Positions 43,889-52,224 are shown, counted from the stretch's first letter. The stretch is 64,000 nucleotides of DNA from Streptomyces sp. NRRL S-350 (GCF_000719705.1 NZ_JOHO01000002.1:62001-126000); one strand, 5' to 3'. Numbers and translations are program-made. The notes: generated by a model not told the origin, from the letters alone.

Positions 43889-44035
43889 GGTGGGCCCTTC
43901 GGTCGTCCGGACGTGTCGCTGAAGTCGATCATCGGCATCCTGCCAGGCCGGCCCCGGCCCGGGCCGTTCCGCCTCCCGGGTGACGGACCGGGGGAGCGGA
44001 GGCGGTGCCGACGGACGAGAAGGGGCTCGGGCGAC

Positions 44036-44078
44036 GGAGCGGTCCCTGCGGGCCGACGGGAGCGGTCCCTGCGGGCCG
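44036..44078. repeat. 20-bp direct repeat upstream of the GNAT gene
   Basis: A 20-bp unit is repeated exactly at 44036-44055 and 44059-44078, about 150 bp upstream of the acetyltransferase start. Confidence 0.85.
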
Positions 44079-44103
44079 CCGGCCGCTCGGAGCCGACGCG
44101 CAC

Positions 44104-45477
44104 TCATCCGCGGCCCCTCCCGTCCTTGCCGTCCTTCCCGTCCTCGGTGCCCCTGGTGCCCCTGGTGCCCCCGGTGCCCCTGGTGCCCCTGCCGTCCTTG
44201 CCGCCTTCGGCCTTCTCCGGGCGCCGACGCCGGTCGATCCGGCTGCGCGGCTGATCACCCGGCGCGGGGGTGTGGCCCAGTGGGAGTGCATGCGGTCGGC
44301 GGTCCCGCAGGCCGCGGAGCTCGCCGAGCACGGCCCAGGCGACCGACACCACCGGCACCGCCACCACCGCGCCGAGGATGCCCGCCAGGACGGCGCCGCC
44401 TGCCACGGACAGGGCGATGACCACCGGGTGGATCCGTACGGACCAGCCCAGGACCAGCGGGTGCAGCAGGTGGCCCTCGATCTGCCCGATGATCACGATC
44501 AGCGCGAGCACCAGCAGGGCGATCACCGGGCCGCGGGCGGCCAGCGCGACCACGGAGGCGATGGCCAGCGCGATCGGGGAGCCGACCAGCGGGACCAGGG
44601 CGGCCACGAACTCCAGCACCATCAGCGGCAGGACCAGTGGCACCCGGAGGATGGCCAGTGCGATCCCGACCAGCACGGCATTGGTCGCCGCGACGATCAG
44701 CACCCCGCGGGTGTAGCCCGCGAAGGTCCGCCAGGCGGCGCGCCCGGCGTGGTCCCAGACCGTCCGGCTGCGGGCCGGGAGCTGCTGTTCCGCCCAGGAC
44801 CACATCCGGTCGCCGGAGTGCAGGAAGAACACCGAGCAGAACACCGCGAGCGCCAGCCCGGTGATCAGTTCGACGGCCCGGCCGGCGCTGCTGAGCGCGG
44901 TGCTGACCAGCGCCGCGCGGTGGGCCGAGACGAACGCGCCGATCTTGGACCGCAGGTCGGTGACGGTGCCCGGCCGCAGGTGGAAGGGGGCGCCGGTCGC
45001 CCAGCGGTCGATCCGGCCGAGGCCCCCTCGCAGTTCGTCGCTCAGCCGGCTCCAGTCGGACGCGACGTTGGTGCCGACCAGGGTCAGCACCCCGCCGACG
45101 ACCGCGACGGTGCAGAGCAGCGCCAGCAGGACGCCGAGCGGGCGGGGCATCACCCGGGCCAGCAGGTCGACCAGCGGGCGCAGGACCGAGGTGATCACCA
45201 GCGCCACGAACAGGGCGGTGACCAGCAGCTCGACCCGGGCCAGGACGTCGACCACCAGGTAGGCGCCGATACCGAGCAGCCCCAGCCGCCAGGTGTAGCC
45301 GGCGGCTGTGCGCAGCCCGGTGGGCACCCGCTCGACGGACGACGTCCGGCCCGCCGGCCCTGGCCCCTGCGCCGGTCCCGGCCCCTGTCCCGGCCCCGCG
45401 CCGGTCCGGCGCGGCACCACCCGGGGGCGACGGCTGCCGAGCGGAACGGCCCGCCGGTCCGGCCTCCCGCCGTTCAT
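44104..45477 (-). CDS. AI-2E family (PerM/YdiK) membrane protein
   Basis: A 457-residue protein from ATG at 45477, overlapping the stop of a 38-codon gene (ATGA). After a Pro/Gly-rich cytosolic N-terminus, seven or eight helices follow in the family pattern: paired helices near 68-110, one near 118, a long soluble part, then helices from about 215. FFLHSGDRMW, GYTRGVLIVAATNAV and HPLVLGWSVRIHPVVIALS-like HLLHPLVLGWSVRIHPVVIA are the conserved blocks. Members export AI-2 or act as Na+/H+ antiporters. The C-terminus is a charged repeat (GTRGTRGTEDGKDGKDG) from a 9-bp minisatellite. Confidence 0.87.
   Translation of the reverse strand: MNGGRPDRRAVPLGSRRPRVVPRRTGAGPGQGPGPAQGPGPAGRTSSVERVPTGLRTAAGYTWRLGLLGIGAYLVVDVLARVELLVTALFVALVITSVLRPLVDLLARVMPRPLGVLLALLCTVAVVGGVLTLVGTNVASDWSRLSDELRGGLGRIDRWATGAPFHLRPGTVTDLRSKIGAFVSAHRAALVSTALSSAGRAVELITGLALAVFCSVFFLHSGDRMWSWAEQQLPARSRTVWDHAGRAAWRTFAGYTRGVLIVAATNAVLVGIALAILRVPLVLPLMVLEFVAALVPLVGSPIALAIASVVALAARGPVIALLVLALIVIIGQIEGHLLHPLVLGWSVRIHPVVIALSVAGGAVLAGILGAVVAVPVVSVAWAVLGELRGLRDRRPHALPLGHTPAPGDQPRSRIDRRRRPEKAEGGKDGRGTRGTGGTRGTRGTEDGKDGKDGRGRG
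44146..44190 (-). repeat. 9-bp coding repeat at the end of the AI-2E gene
   Basis: Five tandem units of GGTGCCCCT on the plus strand (third unit with one change) encode a Gly-Thr-Arg/Gly repeat in the cytosolic tail. Confidence 0.9.
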
Positions 45478-45590
45478 GCGGCCGGGTCGGCCGACGCGCC
45501 GGCGTGGCCGGCCACGGACCGGCCCGCGTACCCGGCCTCGGGGCCGGCGACGAGCACCGGGCGGTCCGCGACGGTGGCGTTGCTGTCCAT
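45474..45590 (-). CDS. 38-residue protein coupled to the AI-2E gene
   Basis: ATG at 45590 lies five bases after GGGAGG, and the stop overlaps the AI-2E start (ATGA). The peptide, MDSNATVADRPVLVAGPEAG and 18 further residues, is neutral and lacks a membrane helix. The strong ribosome site and coupling argue that it is translated; function unknown. Confidence 0.5.
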   Translation of the reverse strand: MDSNATVADRPVLVAGPEAGYAGRSVAGHAGASADPAA

Positions 45591-45888
45591 GGAAGCCTCC
45601 CGGGCGGAAGTCCTGCTCTCAGCGTCTCTCCGGGCCGCGCCCGCGTGAACCTTCATCCTCGGGGCCGGTTCGGAATCCCGCGCCCCGGCGGGTGTGGGCG
45701 CGTCCGGCCTGGGCAGACGCAGCCTGGATCCACCTGCCGCACGGTCGCCTGCGGGAGCGTGCGCCGCGCCGGCCGACCCGTCCGGCGGAACCGCCTGGCC
45801 GACCGCCGGGGGGTGAGGCCGTCCGTGTACAAGCGAACGGGCGGGGAGGAGAATCGGTCCCCCAGGGTGGGGGGAGAAGGAGGCAGTC

Positions 45889-46125
45889 ATGAAAAGCCTC
45901 GTTCACCGCTACGCGGTGACGCTCCCCGGCCCGGTCGGCGGCCACGCGCCCCCGTCCGTCGTGGTCGTGCGCGAGACGCAGGCCGTGGGACCGGGCGGGG
46001 GTGTCGTCTGGGAGAGCGCGGACGGCGGACTCCGGGTCGAGATCACCGGCAACGTGGCCACGGTCATCTCGGCCCCCGGCCTCGGCACCATGCACCCGTG
46101 CCTGCTCGCCGTGCCACTGCCGTGA
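45889..46125 (+). CDS. Small uncharacterised beta-rich protein
   Basis: A 78-residue protein from ATG at 45889, with AGAAGGAGG five bases ahead. It reads MKSLVHRYAVTLPGPVGGHA, PSVVVVRETQAVGPGG and VVWESADGGLRVEITGNVAT, a pattern of short strands ending HPCLLAVPLP. It appears to be a streptomycete-specific DUF-type protein; I do not recall a reliable family name. It is followed by tandem repeats and a terminator. Confidence 0.65.
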   Translation: MKSLVHRYAVTLPGPVGGHAPPSVVVVRETQAVGPGGGVVWESADGGLRVEITGNVATVISAPGLGTMHPCLLAVPLP

Positions 46126-46145
46126 CGGAACCCCGGCCGCCACGA

Positions 46146-46190
46146 CGGACAAGGCGGTGACGGACAAGGCGGTGTCGGACAAGGCGGTGA
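46146..46190. repeat. Three 15-bp tandem repeats
   Basis: CGGACAAGGCGGTGA at 46146, 46161 (one change) and 46176, directly after the small-gene stop. Confidence 0.95.
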
Positions 46191-46234
46191 CGGACACCGT
46201 GCGGTCGTGACGACACCTGCTGCCGTGCCGGACA

Positions 46235-46275
46235 CCGCTGCGGCCGTCGACGGGTTCCGCCGACGGCCGCAGCGG
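46235..46275. terminator. Bidirectional terminator
   Basis: Perfect 15-bp arms (46235-46249 and 46261-46275) around an 11-base loop, between convergent small genes. Confidence 0.85.
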
Positions 46276-46290
46276 ATGCCGTGACGGCCG

Positions 46291-46515
46291 CTACCCGGTG
46301 CTGGCCGCCAGGGCGTCGCGGACCGTGACCAGGCAGGGATCGCAGTACCGGTCCGGCCCCGCCGAGCCGGTACTGTCCCCCGCCGGGACGACCCGCTGGG
46401 ACGGCTCCAGGAACCGCCCGCACAGCGAGGACGTCGCGTCGTCCTTCGCCACCACGTGCCACACCACCGCGGGCGGGGACACCGCCGGATCGTGCTCGGC
46501 CCACATCTCGTACAC
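46291..46515 (-). CDS. Small cysteine-containing protein
   Basis: A 74-residue protein from GTG at 46515, seven bases after GGAGG. MYEMWAEHDPAVSPPAVVWH is followed by SSLCGRFL and DRYCDPCLVTVRDAL. The CG and CDPC cysteines could bind zinc. I recognise the pattern as common in streptomycetes but know no function. Confidence 0.65.
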   Translation of the reverse strand: MYEMWAEHDPAVSPPAVVWHVVAKDDATSSLCGRFLEPSQRVVPAGDSTGSAGPDRYCDPCLVTVRDALAASTG

Positions 46516-46664
46516 GGCGCTACCTCCGGATCGCTGGGGCTCGGTCAGTCCATGCAACCCCGCGGTCTCCCGAACGGCCACCGGGCCAGACCCGGTGGGA
46601 TGGTCGTGGCCTCCGGTGCCGTCCGGAGAATCCGTGGCGGCGTCGCGAGCCTCGTCCAGTGCGC

Positions 46665-47162
46665 CTATCCGTGAGGCCCGAGCCGCAGCCGTACGGCCAG
46701 CTGAGGGCCGTGCTCCTCGCGGTGCACCTGGTGAGCGCGGCAGCGGCCGGAGAGCGCGCGCAGTACCCGTTCGACGTCCTCGGGCCTGCCCAGTACCTCC
46801 GCGCCGACGTCCGCGGCCAGTGCGACGGGCCGCCCCGGCGCGGCCTCGGAGTGGGCGTCGAAGGTCTGCGAGAGGCTCGCCGACGGGCCGGCACCGGCAG
46901 GCGGGCGCGCCGACGGCCCTCGCGACGGCCCTGGGGCGGTGGTGGGCGCGCCGCCGCTCCCGGGCCGTGGTTCGGCCACCACTCGGGTGCCTTCCGAGGT
47001 CAGCGTCGGCGGGTCCTCCCACACGTTGCCGATCCGGGTCCGGCCGCGCCCGGTGTGCGTCGGAAAGGCTGCTTCCAACGCGTCGAGCACCGCCTCCGCC
47101 GCCTCCTGCGGGTCGGCAGCGACCCGGACGAGCACATGGCCGGCCGCCAGGGGCATGCCCAT
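46665..47162 (-). CDS. Uncharacterised protein
   Basis: A 165-residue protein from ATG at 47162, eight bases after AGGAGG. MGMPLAAGHVLVRVAADPQE then AEAVLDALEAAFPTHTGRGR suggests an alpha/beta N-terminal domain. The centre is a Pro/Gly/Ser linker, and a second part (RPVALAADVGAEVLGRPEDV) follows. No known motif. It is divergent from a Tat-exported metallophosphoesterase. Confidence 0.6.
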   Translation of the reverse strand: MGMPLAAGHVLVRVAADPQEAAEAVLDALEAAFPTHTGRGRTRIGNVWEDPPTLTSEGTRVVAEPRPGSGGAPTTAPGPSRGPSARPPAGAGPSASLSQTFDAHSEAAPGRPVALAADVGAEVLGRPEDVERVLRALSGRCRAHQVHREEHGPQLAVRLRLGPHG

Positions 47163-47307
47163 CGGTCCCACCTCCTGTCGCCGACCGCCGACGGCGGCTC
47201 CCTTCCTCCGTTCTACGGCCGCGCCCTCCGGCCGCGCACCCCGGGCGGCGGAGGGGAGGACCCGGCCGTCGAGGGGCCCGCGCCCGGTCGGTGCGGCCGC
47301 CCGTCGG

Positions 47308-47329
47308 GTTCGGCCGTTGTTCAGCGGGG
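47308..47329 (+). promoter_or_regulatory. Weak PHO-box-like repeat upstream of the metallophosphoesterase
   Basis: Two consecutive 11-base units, GTTCGGCCGTT and GTTCAGCGGGG, approximate the GTTCACC-N4 direct repeats bound by streptomycete PhoP, about 75 bp before the start codon. It is weaker than the set at 51500-51543. Confidence 0.4.
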
Positions 47330-47402
47330 TGTGGCTCCGCCGACGATCTCTGCCAAGAGCCGGTTCGTACCGTCGGGGCCCACACCACTTCCGGGAGCGA
47401 AC

Positions 47403-49394
47403 ATGCACGACAACGAGGAATCCGGGCCCGACTGCGGTTGCCCGCGGACCGTCGGCCTCGACGGGGAGGGGCCGGCCGCGGCCGGTCGGCGCCGGTTCCT
47501 GCGCGGGGCCGGCCTGTTGGGCGTCGGAGTCGGGTCGGCGGGGCTCGGCCTGCTCGGTGCGGCGCCCGCGCAGGCGGCCGGCCCCGAGGCGGCCGGCGGG
47601 CCCGGCGCGGCCTCGCCGAAGGAGCGGAAGGACAAGGGGCGGGGGCGCTGGCAGCCCGACCCGGACGCCCGGCGGTTCACCGTCGTCGTCATGCCGGACA
47701 CGCAGTACCTGTTCGACCAGGACCGGCTGCACCCGGCACCGCTGGAGGCGTCGGTCCGCTACGTGCTCGACGGCGGGGTCAACCGGGAGGACGGGACGGA
47801 CGACAACATCGTCTTCCTGGCCCACCTCGGCGACGTCACCGAGAACGGGCTGCCCGTCGAGTACGCCGCCGCCACCAAGGTGTTCGGCCTCCTGGACGAC
47901 GCGGGCGCCGCGTACGGCGTGCTCGCGGGCAACCACGACGTCCGCTCCTCGACCGACGACCGGCGCGGCAGCACCCCGTACCTGGAGACGTTCGGCCCGG
48001 CGCGCGCCGCCCGGACCGCCGGGTACCACAGCTCCAGCCCGGACGGCTACAACACCTGCCACGTCATCAGGGCCGGCGGGCGCGACTGGATGCTGCTCTC
48101 CCTGGACTGGCGGCTCTCCGACGCGGGCTTCGCCTGGGCCGACGCGGTGATCGCCGCCAATCCGAAGCTCCCGGTGATCCTCACCACCCACGAGCTGGCC
48201 TACGCCGACGCCGACGGCCGGGCCGAGCTGTCCGACTACGGCCGGCAGCTCTGGGACCGGCTGATCAGTGGAAACGACCAGATCTTCCTCACCGTCAACG
48301 GGCACTACTGGCCGCCCGGCCGGACGGTGCTGAAGAACAAGGCGGGCCACGACGTCCACGTCCACGTCGCCAACTACCAGGACCGCTACTACGGCGGTGC
48401 GGCGATGATCCGGGCGTACCGCTTCGACCTCGACCGCAACACGGTCGACGTGTCGACCTTCTCGCCGTGGATCCAGGAGATCGCGGCCGAGGAGCGCAAC
48501 GCATTGGCGGCCCAGGAGGTCGAGCTGACCTCGGACGTGGACCGCTTCTCGCTCGCCGTCGACTTCGACCGGCGCTTCGCCGGCTTCGCGCCCGTGCCGC
48601 AGCGCCCGGCGCGCCGGGCGGACGACCTGCTGGTCCGCGACACGGTGGCGTACTGGCGTTTCGACGACGGCGGCGGCGACGGTTCGGCGGTCTCCCCGCA
48701 GCAGGTCGTCAAGGACCTGGCGGGCCGGGGCAACGACCTCCTCTGGCAGAGCGCCCCGGGCACGCCCGACAGCGCGCTCACCTGGTCGTCCGAGCACCAC
48801 CCGGACCAACCGGGCCGCGGCAGCCTGCTGTTCAGGGGCACCCGGGGGCCGGTCCGCGGCGCGTTCCTGCAGACCGGGCCCACCGCGCCGCTGAACCGGG
48901 AGACCTTCGAGCGCGGGTTCACCGTCGAGGCCTTCTTCAAGCTGCCCGCCGACTGGGACTCCGCGCAGAGCCGCTGGTCCGCCCTGCTCAGCCGGTGGGG
49001 GACGAGCGGCGAGGCGGGCAAGGCCGGCCCGGGCGCGGACGCGGATGAGCCCGTCGTGACGCTCAGCGTCTCCGAGGCGCCCGCGCTCCAGTGGTGCGTC
49101 TACCCGCTCGGCCAGGGCGGCCCGTCGACCTGTTGGGGCCACCAGCTGCCCCTGGACCGGTGGTGGCACGTCGCGGTCGTCAACGACGGGAAGCTCAGCC
49201 GGATGTACGTGGAGGGCTGCGAGGTGGCGCGCAACCCGGCGACACCGGCCGTCGGGCTGACCACCCTGGGACGGCCGTGGATGCTGGGCGGCTACTCCTA
49301 CGCGGGGGTGCTGGACAAGGTCTTCCACGGCTACATCGGCGACGTGCGGATCGTGAAGCGGCCGCTGCCGGTGGGCGAGTTCATGACCGCCTGA
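47403..49394 (+). CDS. Tat-exported metallophosphoesterase with C-terminal LamG-like domain
   Basis: A 663-residue protein from ATG at 47403. A twin-arginine signal, AGRRRFLRGAGLLGVGVGSA, ends near residue 60 (AQAAG). The calcineurin-like domain shows MPDTQYL (about 95), HLGDVTENG (about 139), GNHDVR (about 178), TTHE (about 261) and NGHYW (about 300), giving the metal ligands; the usual first DxH is DTQ, as in a known subset. From about 415 (DTVAYWRFDDGGGDG) a concanavalin/LamG-like domain follows with FTVEAFFKLP and RWWHVAVVNDGKL. It likely releases phosphate outside the cell. It is convergent with a second exported phosphoesterase. Confidence 0.87.
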   Translation: MHDNEESGPDCGCPRTVGLDGEGPAAAGRRRFLRGAGLLGVGVGSAGLGLLGAAPAQAAGPEAAGGPGAASPKERKDKGRGRWQPDPDARRFTVVVMPDTQYLFDQDRLHPAPLEASVRYVLDGGVNREDGTDDNIVFLAHLGDVTENGLPVEYAAATKVFGLLDDAGAAYGVLAGNHDVRSSTDDRRGSTPYLETFGPARAARTAGYHSSSPDGYNTCHVIRAGGRDWMLLSLDWRLSDAGFAWADAVIAANPKLPVILTTHELAYADADGRAELSDYGRQLWDRLISGNDQIFLTVNGHYWPPGRTVLKNKAGHDVHVHVANYQDRYYGGAAMIRAYRFDLDRNTVDVSTFSPWIQEIAAEERNALAAQEVELTSDVDRFSLAVDFDRRFAGFAPVPQRPARRADDLLVRDTVAYWRFDDGGGDGSAVSPQQVVKDLAGRGNDLLWQSAPGTPDSALTWSSEHHPDQPGRGSLLFRGTRGPVRGAFLQTGPTAPLNRETFERGFTVEAFFKLPADWDSAQSRWSALLSRWGTSGEAGKAGPGADADEPVVTLSVSEAPALQWCVYPLGQGGPSTCWGHQLPLDRWWHVAVVNDGKLSRMYVEGCEVARNPATPAVGLTTLGRPWMLGGYSYAGVLDKVFHGYIGDVRIVKRPLPVGEFMTA

Positions 49395-49404
49395 AGCACG
49401 GCGG

Positions 49405-49464
49405 CCTCAAGCACGGTCGTCTGAGGCGCGGCCGCCTCAAGCACGGTCGTCTGAGGCGCGGCCG
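49405..49464. repeat. 30-bp perfect tandem duplication
   Basis: Two identical 30-bp units (49405-49434, 49435-49464), with partial copies on both flanks, start 11 bases after the metallophosphoesterase stop. Confidence 0.95.
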
Positions 49465-49473
49465 TCCGAAGCC

Positions 49474-49514
49474 GTGGACACCGCCGGACCCGACCAGGGC
49501 CCGGCGGTGTCCAC
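49474..49514. terminator. Bidirectional terminator between phosphoesterase genes
   Basis: Perfect 14-bp arms (49474-49487 and 49501-49514) around a 13-base loop. Confidence 0.85.
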
Positions 49515-49538
49515 CCGCCCGAGGCGTCCGCCGGAGCG

Positions 49539-51407
49539 TCAGGCGCGGCGGCCGCGCCTGCGACGGGCGAGGAACACCGCGCCGGCGCCGACGGCGAGCA
49601 GGGCCGCGGCCGTGACCGCGATCGGCAGCGTGTCGGAGTTCGCGCCGGTCGCGGCCAGGGCCGGGCCGGTCGCGTTGCTGGTGGGCGCCGCAACGGCGGT
49701 GCCGGAGCTGCTGCCGGAACCAGAACCGGAACCGGAACCGGAGCCTGTGCCGGAGCCGGCGGTCGAGCCGCCCGGCGCCGGAGCGGAGGACCCGCCGGTG
49801 GGCTGACCGGTCGGGGTGGCTCCGTCTGCGGGCCGGCCGGTGGCCGGGTCGAGCAGGAGCGTGGCCGACTGCGGGTTCTTGAAGTCGAACATGCCCTCGA
49901 TGGAGCCGGCGTGCTCGTCGAAGGAGGCGTCGCCGATCCGGCCGGTCTTCCAGTTGTCCTCGACGAAGCGCAGGATCGAGGTCTGGTCCGTCCGGGTGTG
50001 GTCGACGAAGTTGGTCCTGGCGTAGGGCGAGAGCACCATCAGCGGCAGGCGCGGGCCGTAGCCGCAGCGGTCGGCGTACCCGCCCGAGCCGCCGTCCTTG
50101 CCGCACTGCCCGGCTCCGCCGAGGCTGTCGTTGGCGGCGTCCCGGGAGCCGTTGACGGGTTCGGCGAACTTGTGGTCGTACCAGCCGTCCGAATCGTCGT
50201 AGGCGAGGACGACGGCGGTGGAGGCCCAGTCCTTGGACTTCTGCAGCTTGTTCAGGGTGTCCGCGACGAAGTGCTGCTCGTCCAGCGGGTCGGAGTAACC
50301 AGCGTGGCCGTCCTGGTAGTTGGCGGCCTTGAGGTAGCTGACCGCGGGCAGGTCGCCGTGCTGGAGCGCGGCGTCGAAGTCGGTCAGGTCGTACTGGTGG
50401 TTGGCTTGGCCGTCGTGGCCGATCTCGGCCACGTCCTTGGGCGCCAGGTGCTTGGGATTCGCCGTGGACTTGTAGTACTGGAACGGCTCGTGGTGCGGGT
50501 TGTAGTCGGTCTGCGACGCGCCGACGATGTTGTCGTGGGCCGACCCGCAGACGGCCTTGCCGTCCTTGCTGTCGGTCGGCTTGAAGCCGCCCTGGAACCA
50601 GCCCCAGCTGACGCCCTTGTCGTTCAGCAGGTCGCCGATGTTCCTGCCGGTCATCACCAGCTGGTTGTGCTGGGGGTTGGAGCACTCGTCGTAGCCCGGG
50701 TCCGGGTCGTTGATGACGGTGCCGACGCCGTCCGCGCCCGGGGAGGCCACCACGTAGGCGTCGGTGGTCTTCTGGCCGGTCTTCGGGTCGACCGGGTAGC
50801 CGCCGTGGGTCTGGCCGGAGACCAGGTTGAGCGCGCCCGGGGTGGAGGGGCCGAAGGTGGTGCCGAAGGAGTTGTCGCTCATCGCGAAGCGCTGGGCGTA
50901 GTTCCACAGGGCGGTGACGGTGTTGCCGTCGTAGTAGTCCATCACCAGGCCGGGCTGGGTGAACATCGGGGCCTTGCAGCTCTCGACGTCCGTGTGCTCG
51001 ACGAACTTGTCCATCTTCCCGCCGTCGAAGGCGAGTTGCTCGTCCTTGTAGGTGTGGTCCTGGTCGCAGGTGACGGCCTGGGCCGGGCTCAGCCGCTTGG
51101 GGTTGGTCCCGTTCGGGTTGCGGTGGAGCAGGTCGTCGGAGAGGCCGTCCACCTTGGGCGTGTCGGGCTTGGCGGTGAACTTGACCTTGTCGTCGGCGGT
51201 GTTGGCCGCGTTCGGGTAGGTGCCGAAGTAGTGGTCGAAGGAGACGTTCTCCTGGAATATCACCACCAGGTGCTTGATCGGGGTGGCGGTCTGCGGGCCG
51301 TCGGCCGCGGAGGCCGGGGGCGCACCGCCGAGGGCGGCCAGCGAGGCCGCGCCGACCAGGCCGGCCCCGTAGCGGAGCCACCGGGAACGGAGGGGTGCTG
51401 CGTGCAT
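49539..51407 (-). CDS. Sortase-anchored phosphoesterase (phospholipase C/acid phosphatase family)
   Basis: A 622-residue protein from ATG at 51407 after GAGG. A Sec signal (YGAGLVGAASLAALGG) ends near residue 36. VVIFQENVSFDHYFGTYPN (about 48) is the metal and nucleophile-region motif of the PF04185 family, followed by SDNSFGTTFGPSTPGALN, YDDSDGWYDH (about 410) and FVEDNW. After a Gly-Ser linker the end reads LAATGANSDTL, a hydrophobic helix and RRRRGRR: an LAxTG sorting signal for class E sortase. It should sit on the cell wall and free phosphate from esters. PHO-box-like repeats precede it. Confidence 0.9.
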   Translation of the reverse strand: MHAAPLRSRWLRYGAGLVGAASLAALGGAPPASAADGPQTATPIKHLVVIFQENVSFDHYFGTYPNAANTADDKVKFTAKPDTPKVDGLSDDLLHRNPNGTNPKRLSPAQAVTCDQDHTYKDEQLAFDGGKMDKFVEHTDVESCKAPMFTQPGLVMDYYDGNTVTALWNYAQRFAMSDNSFGTTFGPSTPGALNLVSGQTHGGYPVDPKTGQKTTDAYVVASPGADGVGTVINDPDPGYDECSNPQHNQLVMTGRNIGDLLNDKGVSWGWFQGGFKPTDSKDGKAVCGSAHDNIVGASQTDYNPHHEPFQYYKSTANPKHLAPKDVAEIGHDGQANHQYDLTDFDAALQHGDLPAVSYLKAANYQDGHAGYSDPLDEQHFVADTLNKLQKSKDWASTAVVLAYDDSDGWYDHKFAEPVNGSRDAANDSLGGAGQCGKDGGSGGYADRCGYGPRLPLMVLSPYARTNFVDHTRTDQTSILRFVEDNWKTGRIGDASFDEHAGSIEGMFDFKNPQSATLLLDPATGRPADGATPTGQPTGGSSAPAPGGSTAGSGTGSGSGSGSGSGSSSGTAVAAPTSNATGPALAATGANSDTLPIAVTAAALLAVGAGAVFLARRRRGRRA

Positions 51408-51499
51408 GGGTGTACCTCGAACGTCGGGTTCTTCATTGTCATGATCTGAGGCCCCGCCGCGTGGATCCGGGGCGGCGGGGCGGCATGAAGCTAGACGTG

Positions 51500-51543
51500 C
51501 GAGGTGAACGTGATTTACATGAACATGTGAACCCAGGGTGAAC
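51500..51543 (-). promoter_or_regulatory. PHO-box-like direct repeats
   Basis: Read on the minus strand, four consecutive 11-base units: GTTCACCCTGG, GTTCACATGTT, CATGTAAATCA, CGTTCACCTCG. Two fit the PhoP unit GTTCACC-N4 in phase, the fourth is offset by one base. They lie about 95 bp upstream of the phosphoesterase start and point towards it. Confidence 0.7.
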
Positions 51544-51659
51544 CGGAGCGGTCCGGGGCGGAGCGTTCGGGCCTCGAACAAGTTCGGGTGCGTCGGGGCG
51601 GAGGTCCGGCGCACCGCCCGGCCTGCTCCGGCAGCGGCCCCGGCCCCGCCCGCGAGTCC

Positions 51660-51687
51660 GGCGGGCCGCGCGTGGGCGCGGCCCGCC
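51660..51687. terminator. Terminator of the small-gene group
   Basis: An 11-bp perfect stem (51660-51670 with 51677-51687) and 6-base loop, 10 bases beyond the minus-strand stop at 51698. Confidence 0.75.
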
Positions 51688-51697
51688 GGGCGCCGGG

Positions 51698-51883
51698 TCA
51701 GTCGGGCGGCTCGGCCGGTGACGGCTCGGAGGCCGGTTCGGTGGCCTCGTACTCCGGGCCGTCCTGCGGGCCCTTGTCCTCTTCGGGTTCGGGTGGCGGC
51801 GCGCCCTCGCCGGTCATCCGGGACTCGGGGGTCTCGACGGGGGCCGGCGGGTCCTTGGGCACGGGCTCGTGTCGGTCGGTCAT
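51698..51883 (-). CDS. Small acidic Pro/Glu-rich protein
   Basis: A 61-residue protein from ATG at 51883, nine bases after GAGGAGG. MTDRHEPVPKDPPAPVETPE then MTGEGAPPPEPEEDKGPQ: disordered, no domain. It shares its strand and strong ribosome site with the CsbD-like gene upstream. Function unknown. Confidence 0.55.
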   Translation of the reverse strand: MTDRHEPVPKDPPAPVETPESRMTGEGAPPPEPEEDKGPQDGPEYEATEPASEPSPAEPPD

Positions 51884-51962
51884 GGGGTTTCGCCTCCTCG
51901 GCCGGGCGGGGCGGGAGCACGGACGCCCGGTGGCCGCCGGGGTGCGGCCACCGGGCGTCCGG

Positions 51963-52136
51963 TCAGTCCTTGCCGACGTCCTTGATCTTCTCGCCGGCCT
52001 GCTTCAGGTCGCTCTTCGCCTGGTCGGCCTTGCCCTTGGCCTCGATCGTCCGGTCGCCGGTGGCCTTTCCGGCGGCTTCCTTGACCTTGCCGCCGGCCTT
52101 CTCGGCCATGTTGCGCATCTTGTCGTCGGTTCCCAT
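51963..52136 (-). CDS. CsbD-like stress protein
   Basis: A 57-residue charged helical protein from ATG at 52136, eight bases after GAGGAG. AEKAGGKVKEAAGKATGDRT then IEAKGKADQAKSDLKQAGEK is the CsbD-like repeat pattern. In Bacillus, CsbD belongs to the general stress regulon; its action is unknown. It sits in a run of minus-strand small genes. Confidence 0.9.
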   Translation of the reverse strand: MGTDDKMRNMAEKAGGKVKEAAGKATGDRTIEAKGKADQAKSDLKQAGEKIKDVGKD

Positions 52137-52224
52137 GGCAGCCACTCCTCTCGCCGTCGGGGCGCGGGTTCGCCCCGGGCGGCGTCTGCCCGGGGCGCCC
52201 GGTTCCATGCCTCGCGGGCCGGGA

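Noticed and set aside
46146..46190. Iterons of a replication origin
   Set aside because: Only three 15-bp copies, no rep gene and no A/T-rich region. They look like ordinary tandem slippage after a gene.
49381..51381. Alternative 666-codon frame on the same strand as the phosphoesterase
   Set aside because: The in-phase frame encodes PF04185 motifs, a signal peptide and a sortase signal. The alternative is an Arg/Pro-rich shadow.
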